From: Cricetomys ansorgei
Lineage: Eukaryota > Chordata > Mammalia > Rodentia > Nesomyidae
DNA length: 64,000 bases
Reading direction: 5' to 3'
Assembly (NCBI GenBank): GCA_026225945.1
Contig: JAMJFZ010003163.1
Coordinates: forward strand, 20,706,501-20,770,500
Numbering within the stretch: position 1 is the stretch's first letter; each line of letters starts with the position of its first letter. The position numbers and the translations under genes were made by a program. Below, piece by piece: positions 11,189 to 22,333 of the stretch. The notes under the pieces are model-generated. The model was not told the DNA's origin. It worked only from the letters and a program-made list of their open reading frames with translations, and searched no databases.

Positions 11189-11740
11189 CTAGTCCTGTGA
11201 CACACGTGGCTGAGTGTGTCCTGAGAGTGGCACATTACGTGTCCAGCAGCGAGCTCACTGCGTGGCAAGCACACAGTGAGTGCCCGTGAGAGCAGGAGAT
11301 GGAGCTGCCACGCATAGCCTGTCTGCTGCCAAGCTTAGGAACGCTGCTGCGTGCTTTAACCACACAGAGATCCTCTAGCATTGCGAAGAAAAGCGTAAAG
11401 TTCTGAGTTCACTGAGAAGATGCAGGCATGCCTTCCACAGCAGTGGGCCCCGGACCCTCTCCTCACCGGTCAGAATGTTTCACCGCTGTTCACTGAACAG
11501 CTCCTCCTGCACCTCAGGTCTAGTGTGACGACCACATGTGGACAACGTGGGCCTGAGATACTGAGAGGCGAGGAGATCTTCGCCACAGCCTGGCCCAGGC
11601 AACCTGGCAATGGTTTATTGGAAAGTCTCGTTCTGCCCAGCAGTACCTGCTTCACACTCCCTTGACTTACTCTGCTCGCCAAAGGCCCCAGAACAAGGAG
11701 TGTAGCTTGCTAGCTAAAAGGCTATGCTTGCAACCCACCA
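11189..11740. other. Unassigned non-coding DNA
   Basis: Slightly GC-richer sequence with scattered CpGs. No island, gene or repeat family was recognised. Confidence 0.5.
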
Positions 11741-11767
11741 CACACACACCACAGCAGCCCAAACATA

Positions 11768-11801
<34 letters not shown>

Positions 11802-11918
11802 CACACACACATGCACATACACACACACATACACATACACACACACGCACATACACACACACACACACACACACCACACACATACATACACATACACACA
11901 CACATACACACACACACA

Positions 11919-11957
<39 letters not shown>
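11741..11957. repeat. Long CA microsatellite
   Basis: About 215 bp of CA repeat interrupted by single bases and by CATA units (ACATACACAT). The absence of stops in several frames produces long His-Thr and Cys-Val frames that are not genes. Confidence 0.97.
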
Positions 11958-11959
<2 letters not shown>

Positions 11960-12317
11960 GGGTTAAGGGATCTTGATCAGAATCGTTTAAATATTAAGGC
12001 AAGAAGAAAGGCTTCCGATCTGAATGTAGCAGGCTGGCACAAATTAGGGGAGATTAATGGAGTCAGGCACACACTCTTTGAGTCATTTTTAGAAAACCAG
12101 CAGGTTCTCACTGGTATTATCCTATTTCAACGCCACAGTGGAAGAAAACTCACTCAATAGCTCTCATGGTCAACACCACAGGAACCCAATAAGCTATATT
12201 AATGTGCAGAAAAGATCAGGGCCAGGGCAGGAGGGACAGCAGGCTCATTCTAGGCATGAAATGTCCCAGAACGCAGGAGCTCGGCTTCTTTAACAAAATC
12301 AGATATTCTCCGTGAGA
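11958..12317. other. Unassigned non-coding DNA
   Basis: No repeat family recognised. It leads into the inverted repeat at 12318. Confidence 0.45.
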
Positions 12318-12342
12318 AATTAATCAGTTGCAATGATTAATT
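12318..12342. promoter_or_regulatory. AATTAATCA inverted repeat (possible paired homeodomain site)
   Basis: A perfect 9-bp inverted repeat: AATTAATCA, a 7-bp spacer GTTGCAA, then TGATTAATT. The arms contain TAAT cores facing each other, and the spacer overlaps a GTTGCAAT C/EBP-like sequence. No transposon end was recognised at the site. Confidence 0.4.
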
Positions 12343-12483
12343 ACAGCCATTCATGTCCATCTTTGCAGGCAATACCCTAAGAGCTCTGCCTACAAGTTGA
12401 GTCTCAGAGATTCTTACCCCCAAATACAATAGGATGTTTATCAAAAAGGGAGGTAAGATAGCTCAGACATCACTACTAGTGGC

Positions 12484-12503
12484 TTTTTTTTTTTTTTTTT
12501 TTT
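12484..12503. repeat. Poly-T tract (20 T)
   Basis: Uninterrupted run of 20 T. It is probably the reversed tail of a lost or unrecognised retroposon, since no clear SINE body adjoins it. Confidence 0.8.
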
Positions 12504-12589
12504 AGCCATGGAGATAAGAGCAAAAAAGGGAGAGAGAGACTCGTGCTGCAGCCAGCCACCAAAGGCTTTTGTCATGTAGCCAGACAGGG

Positions 12590-12645
12590 TGAGATCCTCC
12601 TGTAATCCTAGCACTGCAGAGGTTGAGGCAGATAGGGTACCAGCA
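12590..12645 (+). mobile_element. B1-related fragment
   Basis: CCTGTAATCCTAGCACTGCA and GAGGTTGAGGCAGATAGG match the central B1/7SL-derived block. Only this short segment is visible, cut off by the LTR that follows. Confidence 0.55.
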
Positions 12646-12658
12646 GACCAAATAAATG

Positions 12659-13037
12659 TGTCATAGTCAGCTTCAGCTGTCAACTTGCCATAAACCTAAA
12701 ATCACCTGGGAAGAGGGAACTTCAACTGAAGAATTTCCAGAACAGATTGACCTGTGATTGTGTCTGTGAGGCATTTTCTTAATTACTAATTGATATAGGA
12801 GGGCCTAGTCCACTAGATATCGTGCCATCTCTAGGCAGGTAGACCTGGACTGTACAAGAAAAGCAGCTCAGCAAGCCAGAGAGAGCAAGCCAGTAAGCAG
12901 CTCTCCTCCATCGGATTCTGCTTCAAGCTCTTGCCTTGGCTTCCGTTTATGAAGGACTGGAACCTGTAAGTCAAAAACCTGTTTCTCAGGTTGCTTTTGG
13001 TTCATTTTATTGTAGCAACAGAAAACTAACTAGGACA
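12659..13037 (+). mobile_element. Rodent MaLR (MT-type) solo LTR with exact target duplication
   Basis: TG..CA termini (TGTCATAGTCAG to CTAACTAGGACA) are bounded by AAATG on both sides (12654-12658 and 13038-13042). The interior has TGTCAACTTGCCATAAACC, GGCATTTTCTTAATTACTAATTG and GCAAGCCAGTAAGCAGC, all hallmark blocks of the group also present at 54354. No internal region remains, so this is a recombined solo LTR. Confidence 0.85.
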
Positions 13038-13042
13038 AAATG

Positions 13043-13384
13043 ATCCCACCCAAGCCCAGCCTGGTGAACCAATGCCTTTACTGAGGTTAGTTACAGAAGA
13101 ATTGGTAAGCAGTTATTTATAGGACCTTTAGGGAGTCAAAGCAACCTCATTACTGAAAAGTCCCAGCCCAGCATGGGAAATAATTCATGAAAGCTGTATC
13201 GCCCATCATCATATTTCATCCTCAGTCAACTTTTCATCTTTAATATACTCCGCCACCTCCAACACCATGTACAGCCAGGGGCCAGAAGGGAGTGATGGCT
13301 AATTGATGGTCCCCGCCCTCCTCTCTGTCTCCAAGGGAATGCTAACAACTCCATTACCATTCTCATAGCCAACTTTTGTCATAC
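13043..13384. other. Possible LTR-like repeat, unassigned
   Basis: CCCAGCCTGGTGAACCAATG followed by a reversed poly-A-like segment and CAGCCCAGCATGGGAAATAA resembles a rodent LTR read on the minus strand. I could not assign a family or ends. Confidence 0.3.
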
Positions 13385-13615
13385 CATTTTGTTCATCTAT
13401 TGCTGCTATAACTACCGGACCATTACGACCGGCATTCTGTAGGCCACCACAGCAGACTCTGCTCTGTGATGGCTGATGGCCACGGAGAGCACGGAGGAAA
13501 GAGGTGCAGTGCATCATTTCTGCAAAGCCGCCTTCATTATGGAAGGGGGCTGATTCACACATCCCATAGATTAAGACATGGATATCTTTGAGGGGTCATT
13601 ATTCAATATACTGTA
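13385..13615 (-). mobile_element. MLT1-like MaLR LTR, reversed
   Basis: TTCATCTATTGCTGCTATAACTACC at the left and TTTGAGGGGTCATTATTCAA at the right are the complement of the 3' and 5' ends of MLT1-type LTRs. The central part is decayed and shortened. Ancient copy. Confidence 0.55.
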
Positions 13616-15602
13616 GTTGGTGTGCAAAAACCAAAACAACTGAAATGAATTGCATGACGTATTTATGGTCTTCCGGAAGCTCAATATTATAAGTATTTTC
13701 AATACTAGCAAAGACAAAATTGTAGCAGAGGAATCAGAAGAATGGTCACTAGATCCTGCCCACAGGACACACTCTGTGCTTTCAGTTCACTCCCCTGAAC
13801 TTCTCCCGGGATAAACCATAGCCTTTCTCAAATGCACATTATTCAAGCGCAGGCCTTCACAGAAAAATGAATCTGTCACATTGAATTCTTACATTGGTAA
13901 GAAGTGAATTTGGGGACCTACAAGGCTTTCTCAGATCACCTTACATAATGTTTTTTACTTGGATCTCATTGCTGGGTCTACCTGAGAAAAACACCATAGA
14001 TTCTTCTTACTGTGAGCCAAATCCTCCACTGGGAGGAGGCAGGGCTTCCTGCCTTTTTTTTTTTTTTTTGAGATACACCATGAAGATCACAATATTGCTC
14101 TTGAACGTCTGACATATGCTAGTGCTGCTCCCTCCATCAAATTTCATGACTTGGTAAAAGACAAATTATGGTGTATGTCAATCAGTTCAACTCCTACTTC
14201 CTCCCCTCACCGATCTCCAGTTGTCTGTTAGGTTCCGAGAAACCTATTATTCATATCAATAGTATTATCTAACATCTATTGACACCAAGGGCAGAGTGTA
14301 TCGTTATACACATGTGGTAGTCAGGGCTTGTTAGCTGAAATGACAGACACACTTCCACATTTTACAATGGCTTCAAGTAATAAAAGCTGCTTTCCTGTGA
14401 TATATATATCGCAGTCAGCCGAGGCAAGTAAAGTCCCCAATGTTGACATGGCATGGTTGTGCTCTATGCAGCCAAGTGAAGGCACAAGTTGCTTCCTTTC
14501 TTAGGATATCTCATCCTCTGGAGCATCATTGACCTCTGCAATAGATCCAGGCATAGGAAGATCGTGGAGATTGGCCTGCAGGAGAATTATGTGGATCTGG
14601 TACACGTCACTTGAGCTCACATCCCATGGTTAGATTCCAGGCAGTTGAATCCTATCTTAAGGGAAGCTTGGAACTGTAGACTGGCTTGTGTTCAGGAAGA
14701 AGAGAGAAAAGATTTTAAAGAGCAATTGCCACCATTGTCCACTTCTCATGTAACTTCAGTTCCAGCACCTGCATGACGTGATACCAGTACCAGGTTCATT
14801 GCACACGTGGGTAAATCAACAGATTCTCCTGGTCCACTCAGGTCTCTCTGACTCCTAATGCTCTGCTCTTAGGCAGAGCATTTCAGGCAAGGGCCAGATC
14901 TCCACCCCACTGTGGCTTGTGAGTCTTCTGCAATAATTCGACATGTCTTGCTTTGGGGGCCCAGGACTGGCACTGTACATTGTCCAGCCTCCTTTGCAGT
15001 AAGATTGAGTTCAAGTGTCTAGCAGCTGGTGGTGAAATGTAAAATAAGCAGCTAGTTTTTCTGGTCTGGCATTTAGTGGAAAGAGGCCAAGGGTGATGCC
15101 ACATGTCTGCAATGCGCAGAACAAAAATCCCACAACTAAAAATGGCCTGGCATCTCATGCGACCAGTGCTCAGACTGAAAGCACCGGATTTAACGTCTCC
15201 GTCAGATAAGAGGCAGATCTCTGAACATCACCCACTGGAAAAGTCCCCGACAGTGACATGACATTGCTGAATTTCTCAAGATGTTTTGTCCTCTTTTAAT
15301 GCAAAAGGGAAAGTGTCAAATTATTTAACTTACGACAGAAATTATTGCTTGGATACAAATATAACCTTCAGGAATAAAACTTAAAATAACCAGAATACGA
15401 GCCAAGCCAAGAATCAGCTTCAGTCAGAACATGATGGTCCTGGAATGAGGGAGCCTGAGGGAATCAGACAGAGGTTCTGCTCTCTGCTTTGATATCACTC
15501 AATTTAAGCTCATGTACAAGGATGGCACTGTGGGCCCAGAGAAGTGCATAAGCCAGAGCATGAGTCGGAACGTGCTTTATGACAACAAAGCAAACACACG
15601 AG
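13616..15602. other. Unassigned DNA with possible ancient repeat remnants
   Basis: T16 lies at 14054-14069. The parts at about 14330-14760 and 14965-15110 (TTGTCCAGCCTCCTTTGCAG and similar) recall an old mammalian interspersed repeat that I cannot name with confidence. A short TA tract lies near 14401. No gene was recognised. Confidence 0.4.
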
Positions 15603-15670
15603 ATGCTTGTTCTGGAGACATGACTCAGCGGCTAAGAGAACTTGATACAAAATTATGAGGACTGGGTTGT
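15603..15670 (+). mobile_element. B4 SINE, 5' part (split copy)
   Basis: The ID-like head, GGAGACATGACTCAGCGGCTAAGAG, reads up to GAGGACTGGGTT and then stops abruptly at an LTR. The missing remainder resumes at 16233, so the two parts are one B4 element. Confidence 0.65.
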
Positions 15671-16232
15671 TGTTCTATTAAAAGTTCGCCAGCGGCTTCC
15701 GGCTTCCACAAGACGGCCAGCAACTGCAGGAGCTCCCAGGGGTGGGAAGCCACAGGGTAGTGGGGTTCTACCACAGGCCCGTCCGGGGTCTTAGATCAGA
15801 GATCTGTGAGCTAACAGGAACGAATGAATGAACCATTCTCAGGAGCCAAGGGCAGAGGGCTTGAACTCATTTATTGGGGGAAGGGTTTACATATTCATAG
15901 TCAGAAGAATTAGTCCCAATACCCCAGTAGCACCAGTGGAAGCTCACTGGTCAGGACAGGCAGTCCCACTTGCATATTGGGGTTATGACTTAGGCTTAGG
16001 TATTTTCCAGGGACCAGAAGAATTGACCTTATAAGGAAACGTTTAGTTGCAACTCCAGATAAACAATTCTGCCAGATCACCCCTTGGAGAGGGAGGGTGT
16101 TTTGCTATGGCTTGTGGTCTGCTGCTTTGGAGGGGAGGGGCCAGATATCCACCACCACTTCAGAATAAGAGCTTGGGGTTCTAAGAGTCCTGGACCCATT
16201 TAACTGCATGACAGTCTCATGATGGCACCACA
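15671..16232 (-). mobile_element. Solo LTR (class II-like) inserted in a B4 SINE
   Basis: A 562-bp element with TG..CA ends, reading on the minus strand from TGTGGTGCCATCATGAG to ..TTTTAATAGAACA, with a reversed AATAAA at 15870-15875. It is flanked by GGTTGT (15665-15670) and GGTTAT (16233-16238), a 6-bp duplication with one mismatch as in ERVK-type insertions. The family name was not recognised. Confidence 0.7.
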
Positions 16233-16535
16233 GGTTATCTCAACCCAAGTAACAAGTCTGGTGTTCCCCAAAATACTAGAAGTCAAACTTTGAAAGAGGC
16301 AGAATCAGGATGATTTCTGGAGCTTGTTGCCACAAATGTGGGATCAAAAAGAGGCCTTGCCTCAGAGGAATAAGTAGAGAATTGTGGAGGAGGCTACCCA
16401 ATGCCTTCTTCTGAGCTTCAGCTCCTTCCACAAGCATGCATACTCTCACATCTGCGTGAAACATATTCACAGGGACAAATATGAATGTGTGTGGACGCAG
16501 ACGCACGCACACGCGCGCGTGCATACACACACAGA
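16233..16535 (+). mobile_element. B4 SINE, 3' part, with TG/CG tail
   Basis: The B4 body continues: AACCCAAGTAACAAGTCTGG, GAGGCAGAATCAGGATGATT, GCTTGTTGCCA, then GCCTTGCCTCAGAGGAATAAG. It ends with a CACGCACACGCGCGCGTGCA tail at about 16505-16530. It is continuous with 15603-15670 once the LTR is removed. Confidence 0.65.
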
Positions 16536-16624
16536 GGAATAAGTTAGTAAATAAATGAACACATCTTTTGAAAGTAAGATGCTCTTTTCATTAGAAGAGC
16601 AGTTTTCTTCACAGTTTCATATGG

Positions 16625-16815
16625 TGGTGGATTGAGGAAGAGGGTTCAAGCCTCTACTCCCCGTTTTCTAGCTGTGTGACCTGGGGAAGATTACTCTTTG
16701 AGTGACTTTTCTCACACTCTCTGAAATGGGTCTAATATGTCCCACATACCTCCCAGAGCAGTGAAGATTCAGTGATACAACTACGAAATTAGGTCAGAAT
16801 CTGGGGCAGTTAGCC
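16625..16815 (+). mobile_element. MIR SINE
   Basis: Clear sense copy: GGGTTCAAGCCTCTACTCC, TAGCTGTGTGACCTGGGGAAGATTACT, CTCTGAAATGGGTCTAATATG, then TGAAGATTCAGTGATACAAC. One of the better-preserved MIRs in the window. Confidence 0.9.
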
Positions 16816-17084
16816 TGTTTCTGCCAGCTCTTATCAACAGTCATCCTTGCTGTTTCTTCCCTACCATGCAGGGAGGAAGCATCCTGCACTCTGGAGCAGA
16901 ACTTTTACCTGAACAGACTTCACTGTGGCTCCAAACACCTACCCATTCCAGCTTTGCCCCCTGACTTTAGTGTCACCCAGGCTGTAGCAACCAGCAGCCC
17001 GGAGGCTCAGCTCACCCATCATGAAGTGGGAAAAAGGTCTCTGGCACTCTCTCTCAAGGCAACCCCGAGGGTTAGATGTGATGC

Positions 17085-17180
17085 TAGGTAAGAGACAGCC
17101 ATACTGCCAGAGTGCCAGGATTCAAACACTGCTCCTCACTACTGGCCAGATGAAGCGCTTGCCTTAACTTCCTCCCTCAC
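17085..17180 (+). mobile_element. MIR 5' fragment
   Basis: ACTGCCAGAGTGCCAGGATTCAAAC and the tail CTTGCCTTAACTTCCTC follow the first half of MIR. The rest is absent. Confidence 0.55.
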
Positions 17181-17218
17181 CAGAAGGAGACATCACCATG
17201 GGGATGCAAGAACCAGAA

Positions 17219-17330
17219 GGGCGGGAATCTTGCCTGCTTTGTTAGTGGCTATACACCTATCACAGACGACTGGGTCCACTACATAGTAAGTAGCCAGCGA
17301 GTGTTAGTTGAGTGAATGAATAATTATCTT
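17219..17330 (+). mobile_element. L2 3' end
   Basis: GGGCGGGAATCTTGCCTGCTT, the ACACCTATCACAGA block, CATAGTAAGTAGCCAGCGAGTG and the terminal TTGAGTGAATGAATAA follow the L2 3' terminus, including its GAATGAAT tail. Confidence 0.8.
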
Positions 17331-20054
17331 CTACTGAATAAGATTGCACATGGGATGCATACAGGAAACATTGCTGGAAGGATGTCAGTAAGGAGAGAGA
17401 AGCAGAGGGAGGAAGAGAAAGAGAAACCATTAACTCTCAGTAACCTGACAGCTTCCGGTTTGAGTCTGCAGAACCAGACTGTGGTTCTTCTGCTGTGGGT
17501 GTGTATTCAAGGCAGTCATGAGTGATTCTTCCTCCTTAGACTCTTCTCTATCCCATGGCTTGCCGCTGCGGCCCCTGCCTGGATATTACAGGAATCCGAT
17601 GTTCCTCCCATCCTCATAGCTCGTGTTTCTTTGCTAATTAAGTATTTATGGGTGACTCTGACACGGATCTGTCCTCTCAGGCCTCTGTAGCTTCACAACA
17701 ACAAGATGGGCTCATGCCGGGAAGCACTGGGCATACAGACTTCCCTTGTATACAGGTCGAATCTCAGCTCAGCAGGGGAAAGGAAGCTACCTGGTCCCAT
17801 ATGGGAGTTATAAAGAGAGCCATTCAGTTTCCATTCTACCCTTATCCCAGTGGCCAGAGGCTTCAGTGCTATGAAGTTGAATGTTCTCCTTTTTTAACTC
17901 CTCCATGCCCGTGGATCTAGGCTTCCTCAGTAAGGCTCACAGGGCAGGAAGGGCAGGGAGGCAGAGACCATGATTTTGCTAATTATTGTTGCTAGAATGA
18001 TTCTTGGGTTTGGTTTGTTTTTTAACCAGTGGAATTAGCAGGGGTCTAACAAAGGAACTCAGTAACTTTGTAGGTAACAGGAAGTAGGTGCCATTTTGCT
18101 GGAGCCAATGTCTCTAATGGAGACTCTTGACCCTTGGATCACATTAAAGTAATGTGCCCGGAGTCCAGATATGGCGGAACATCTCAATTCCCAGCTTCGT
18201 GACTTCCCCATGTGGGCCAAATCAGGATGATTCTTCTGGAAGCCAGTGCTGAACCCTCTCTTGACCCTTCTTGTCACCTTCTCATGGAATATTCTATAAT
18301 TAGCTACTTTCATCTTGAAACAACAACCTGTGTGTTTTCCACCCAGCAATGACTAATCAGGTCTTTTCCCACCAGCAGTTTTGATTTCCGGTTTGATCAC
18401 CAACATACCTCACCGTGGTCCTTCTAGGTTCTCACAGGTGGTCTATGCAACCCAGACCAGGTCCTGCTTCGTGGCTGAGCAGAGGGTCCTAGACTCCCTA
18501 GTCATACTAAATCTCAGGAAGTTTCTAGGAATGAGAGAAATAAGAACTCTGTCCTTCCAGAACGGAAGCTAGTGGGGTGTGACTTTGGGTACCAGAATCA
18601 TCATTTCACATCCCTGAGACAAAACCGTCTGAAAATGAATTCTACAAAGAGAAAACTGAGTCGATTAAGAATCAGAGGTCACTTCTGCAGTGGCATGAGC
18701 TCTTGAATCCAGCCATACCTAAAGTAAGATTTATCTTTAGGTGACTACGGTCCATAAACCAAGAGGCTGTCCCATAATCCCTCCTTTCTATAAACAGGTG
18801 GGGGGGCTTCCTTATCCATCATTTGTGATCCCACGTCCTGATTGTCACACTGCCCACCATACTCATTTATTCTGTAGACCTGTCTCTGCTTCCAGAAGCC
18901 AAAGGTTAGTGCAAATGTTTCCCTGGGAAAAACCAATTATGTGCAATACTATGTGCAGAGCCTGTAGCCACAGGCTACCACTTTGCTTTTTTGCTCTACC
19001 CTTGGGCTGCCCCCTGCCTTCTCCCAGTGTCTAGGGACACCCACCCTGAGGGTGATTCTCCAGAAACCTCCAGCCCGGAAAGCCCTTGTTTGTGAACTCG
19101 GTGCATTAGCTCTGGCTTCTGAGGGAACAGAGAGTTTGTTTGTCACTTATTATAATTGATTTGTTTCTCTCTAACTAGGTACTCAATCTCGATTCCCTTG
19201 GCTGTGGGCAGCAACATCTAGGGCCGAGAACTCCAGGAAGCCTATTAACAGTGGCACATCACGTGTCATGTGGAAGAGCATGAATCTGGGTGGCTATGGA
19301 GACGATGAAGGCTTTGGGAAGAGTGAGGGAAACCGGGGTGGTTTTGCTGGGGGAGAAAAGGAGCTTGTGGATATTGTAAAGCAGTCAAGAAGGAGCAGAT
19401 GGCATGCAGAAATCACTGATCCAGCTATGATGCTGAGTACCAGGACCTGTGGATGGAAGTCAGAGCCACCATGACACCATGACAGTCATGACAGTCCCTA
19501 GGCACAGCCTGGATCTAAAGCTTCTCAAGGGTAAAATCAGTCTTCATTTGCGATGGACTGTTTAGAAGCAAGATCGGGAGGGTGGGGGGCAAACACTAGT
19601 GAGCCTTGGTGTGGCCTCCTACCTTCCATGGGCATCAAAGAGACTCTTCTTGCTTCCTGCCTAATGCCTTCTGCTACCTGTTACTCAAGGCCAGATTTAT
19701 GGATTCCAGGGCTCAATTCTTCAGGCTTCAGATCAGCCCCATCTCTGTTTCCACAGATTGTCACAAGAGAATCCAAGGTGGAAACTCACACATATAGCGT
19801 GACAACTTTTGCAGGCATCCTACATATATGCTCCCTAAGAATGGTTCTTAGACCATATAGAGGGCCAGGGCTGGAGGCAAATTCACAGATCGTGCCACCA
19901 GCCTGCCTTGTCTTGCAGCACAGAAAAATCCATCTCCCCTGAGATCACCAGAACTTCTGAAACAGCACTCCTCGCAGCCTGAGTTGCTTGTATTTGGCCA
20001 CCATTCCAACGTTAAGCTCATCAGCCCTCTTCCTGAGATCTCAGTGGTTCCCTC
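17331..20054. other. Unassigned non-coding DNA
   Basis: No gene or confident repeat. G-rich GGTGGGGGGG lies at about 18797. Frames of up to 129 codons (for example one starting at 19553) lack any domain, signal or conserved pattern and look like chance. Confidence 0.5.
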
Positions 20055-20180
20055 TTAGTGTCATCATGCAGATGAGGAGATGTCCAGGGACAGGTACAGT
20101 GACTTCTCAAATCGAGTAGCTGTTATGAGGTAGAGTCTGGACTCACATTCAGATTTCCTAACACTGAACCTAGCACACCT
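20055..20180 (-). mobile_element. MIR SINE, reversed
   Basis: CATGCAGATGAGGAGATGTCC, GACTTCTCAAATCGAGTAGC and GAGTCTGGACTCACATTCAGA give the complement of MIR in the correct order. Confidence 0.7.
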
Positions 20181-20884
20181 GTTATTTTTTGCAATAATTA
20201 GCGTCTAAGTCTACCATAATGCGGTGGCCACGGTGATGTTTGTACTAAGAAAGCTTAGCAATTTCATATATCAGAGTCTATCGGGAACCCCAGCAACATC
20301 CCCTCCCTGGCATCCCACTCTGAAGAGCTCAGAGACAAGCCAGGAAGAAAACAGATGTGTCAAATCTGAGCTCACCCACTATAGCTTCCCCTTGAGCAGA
20401 ACACCCCTCCCCGCCAAGCATTCCCACAGCAGCTAGGGGAGAAACAGTAGTGACCATCTTTCGCACAGACGACTGAAGCAAAGTCACCCTGGGAATCCAA
20501 AGTCACCAATATGTGCATGCGGCCCTCCTGAATGCATAATCAGGGGGGTGATGGAGACGGTCACGGGAGCCCCACCAGCAGTAGCCACAGAGGAAAAGAC
20601 AGCTGTTATTCACAGATAAAACACTAAGGGAACCATGAACAACAGTACCGTGTCCCAGCCTCACTCTCCGAGAGAGGGGCTTGCATTGCTAAAGGAAGAC
20701 TGCAGATGCGCCACACTTAAAATGCACAGGGGCAGCCAGCGGATGTGCTGAACGCGCAGGCTCCGACGCCGCGCTTCTTCCCCCCCTCCCCCTTCATTCG
20801 CTTTCAGTATTAAGATTGAGGCATTGACTGTGAGGTATCCTTCCTGCAGGATAGAGCGGAATATTACAAAATGCATCTGCAAGC
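20181..20884. other. Unassigned non-coding DNA
   Basis: No gene or repeat family recognised. A C-rich segment lies at 20780-20792. Confidence 0.5.
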
Positions 20885-21150
20885 TGCCTAAATCATGATT
20901 GACAAAACAAGATTTGTTAATACAATGGTTCGAGGCACTTGACAGAAATTTTTGTCAACAGTGTAGATTAAGGGATTCGGGAAGGGGGTAAAAAAAGATG
21001 AAATTTGCAGATGAAATGGTTTTGATGTTTCTCCTGAAAAGCATTTTGTTGACAGACTGGGATCAGAGTGGAAAAATGTGTATTTTCTCATCGCATGTGT
21101 TTTAAGTCTTTGACAAAACACGTATTAGTCCTGCTGTTTTGGTTCATTTG
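20885..21150. promoter_or_regulatory. Candidate regulatory block with PBX/MEIS-type motifs
   Basis: Repeat-free AT-rich sequence. It holds TGATTGACA (20896-20904, PBX-like), a 20-bp near-palindrome TTGACAGAAATTTTTGTCAA (20939-20958, 18 of 20 symmetric) whose arms are TGACAG/TGTCA MEIS-TGIF-type sites, and further TTGACA copies near 21052 and TTTGACAAAAC near 21109. Spacing and density suggest an enhancer. Inference only. Confidence 0.3.
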
Positions 21151-21426
21151 TCATCTACTCTATTGGCTTTGCCTTTAACCATAAAGGGGCTAAGACACGA
21201 GTAGAAAGAGATAAGAAAGAAAAAGGAAGAAAAAAACCCACAAAAATGGGTCTCACAATGACGGGGTATGGTCACGTCACTTTTTCAAGTGTTTCCTGAC
21301 TTACTTCAAACGCGTTCTCGAGATCCCTTCTAGTAATTTTTCCAAGACTCCTGCCCATTGAGAAAATGTCTTCCGCTGTCAACCCATTTAACTTGGGTAA
21401 GAAGCAGCAGAAACTGCAACTTCTAA

Positions 21427-21562
21427 GTCAGTGGTTCTCAAGGTATGGTTCCAAGACCAGCAAGGACTGCATCTCCAGGGAAATTGTTCCAGATGCAAGG
21501 ACTCAAGCCCAGTCCTGTGTGAAGGTGGGGAACAGCAACCTGCCTCTCCGTGAGCCCCTTGG
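21427..21562 (+). mobile_element. MER5A-like hAT-Charlie MITE, truncated
   Basis: It starts GTCAGTGGTTCTCAAGGTATG, continues with CCAAGACCAGCA and CATCTCCAGGGAAATTGTT, and later GGTGGGGAACAGCAACCTG. The 3' inverted end is missing. Confidence 0.7.
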
Positions 21563-22094
21563 ATTATTTAATATATATACCAAGGCACAAGGCTAATTGG
21601 TTGGAGCGATAGCCACGGAAAGAGATTTATTCACAGATCAGCAATTTTAACGGCTGTGTAATATTTCAAGTATGGCTGTATCCAAGGGTCCAAGCATCAC
21701 TGGCATCAGTGTTCATTGCTAGTCTTTCCTCTAGAATGGCTGCATTCTCAGATAGCATCTTTTTGTCTCTATCATGACAAGATGTCACCGGCTTCAGATC
21801 TCTTTGATTACTTGACAACAGAGAGAGTAGAGCTCCATTTGCCTTGACCGGTCCAACTTCGGCTCTGTGCTCTTCTCTGAAGTTACCACGGTAGTCTGAG
21901 GATGCCTGAATGGCCAGTTCATCATTTATATGTTTTGAACTTGTGAGTCACAAAGAGAAGGAACAAAATGAGACATCATCCCCAGAAAACCCAGTGTGAA
22001 GTCAGGGAACCAGTGATTGGCTGCCAGCCGGGTAAAAACAGGTAGCCAAGAGGGGTGTTTCCCCTGGTCTTCTAGTAAATTCTAAGTGAAAGTA
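21563..22094. other. Unassigned non-coding DNA
   Basis: No repeat or coding signal recognised. Confidence 0.5.
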
Positions 22095-22107
22095 ACAATA
22101 GCTTCCC

Positions 22108-22139
<32 letters not shown>

Positions 22140-22147
22140 AGCTTCCC

Positions 22148-22190
<43 letters not shown>
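22095..22190. repeat. CA microsatellite with 40-bp tandem duplication
   Basis: The 16-mer ACAATAGCTTCCCAAC occurs at 22095-22110 and again at 22135-22150. Each copy is followed by a pure CA run (about 14 and 20 units). The arrangement shows a duplication that included the unique flank, most simply by slippage or unequal exchange. Confidence 0.95.
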
Positions 22191-22192
<2 letters not shown>

Positions 22193-22315
22193 AAAGGAAC
22201 CCTGTACCTTTAATACAACTTCCTCAGTCGTCTTGGCTACTAGGTTAATGCAAAGAATAGATGAGCTCCTGTAAATTCAACCCTAAAGCTTTAGCAGAGC
22301 AAGAAGGATTTGTAG

Positions 22316-22333
22316 CACCACCAGGTGTCCCTG
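22316..22333 (+). promoter_or_regulatory. Weak CTCF-like motif
   Basis: CACCACCAGGTGTCCCTG matches CCACCAGGTG of the CTCF core but departs after it. Listed because it lies 0.9 kb from the stronger site at 23211. Confidence 0.25.

Noticed and set aside
14330..15110. Segments resembling an old mammalian interspersed repeat
   Set aside because: Only short blocks match from memory and I could not name the family or see ends, so it was left as unassigned.
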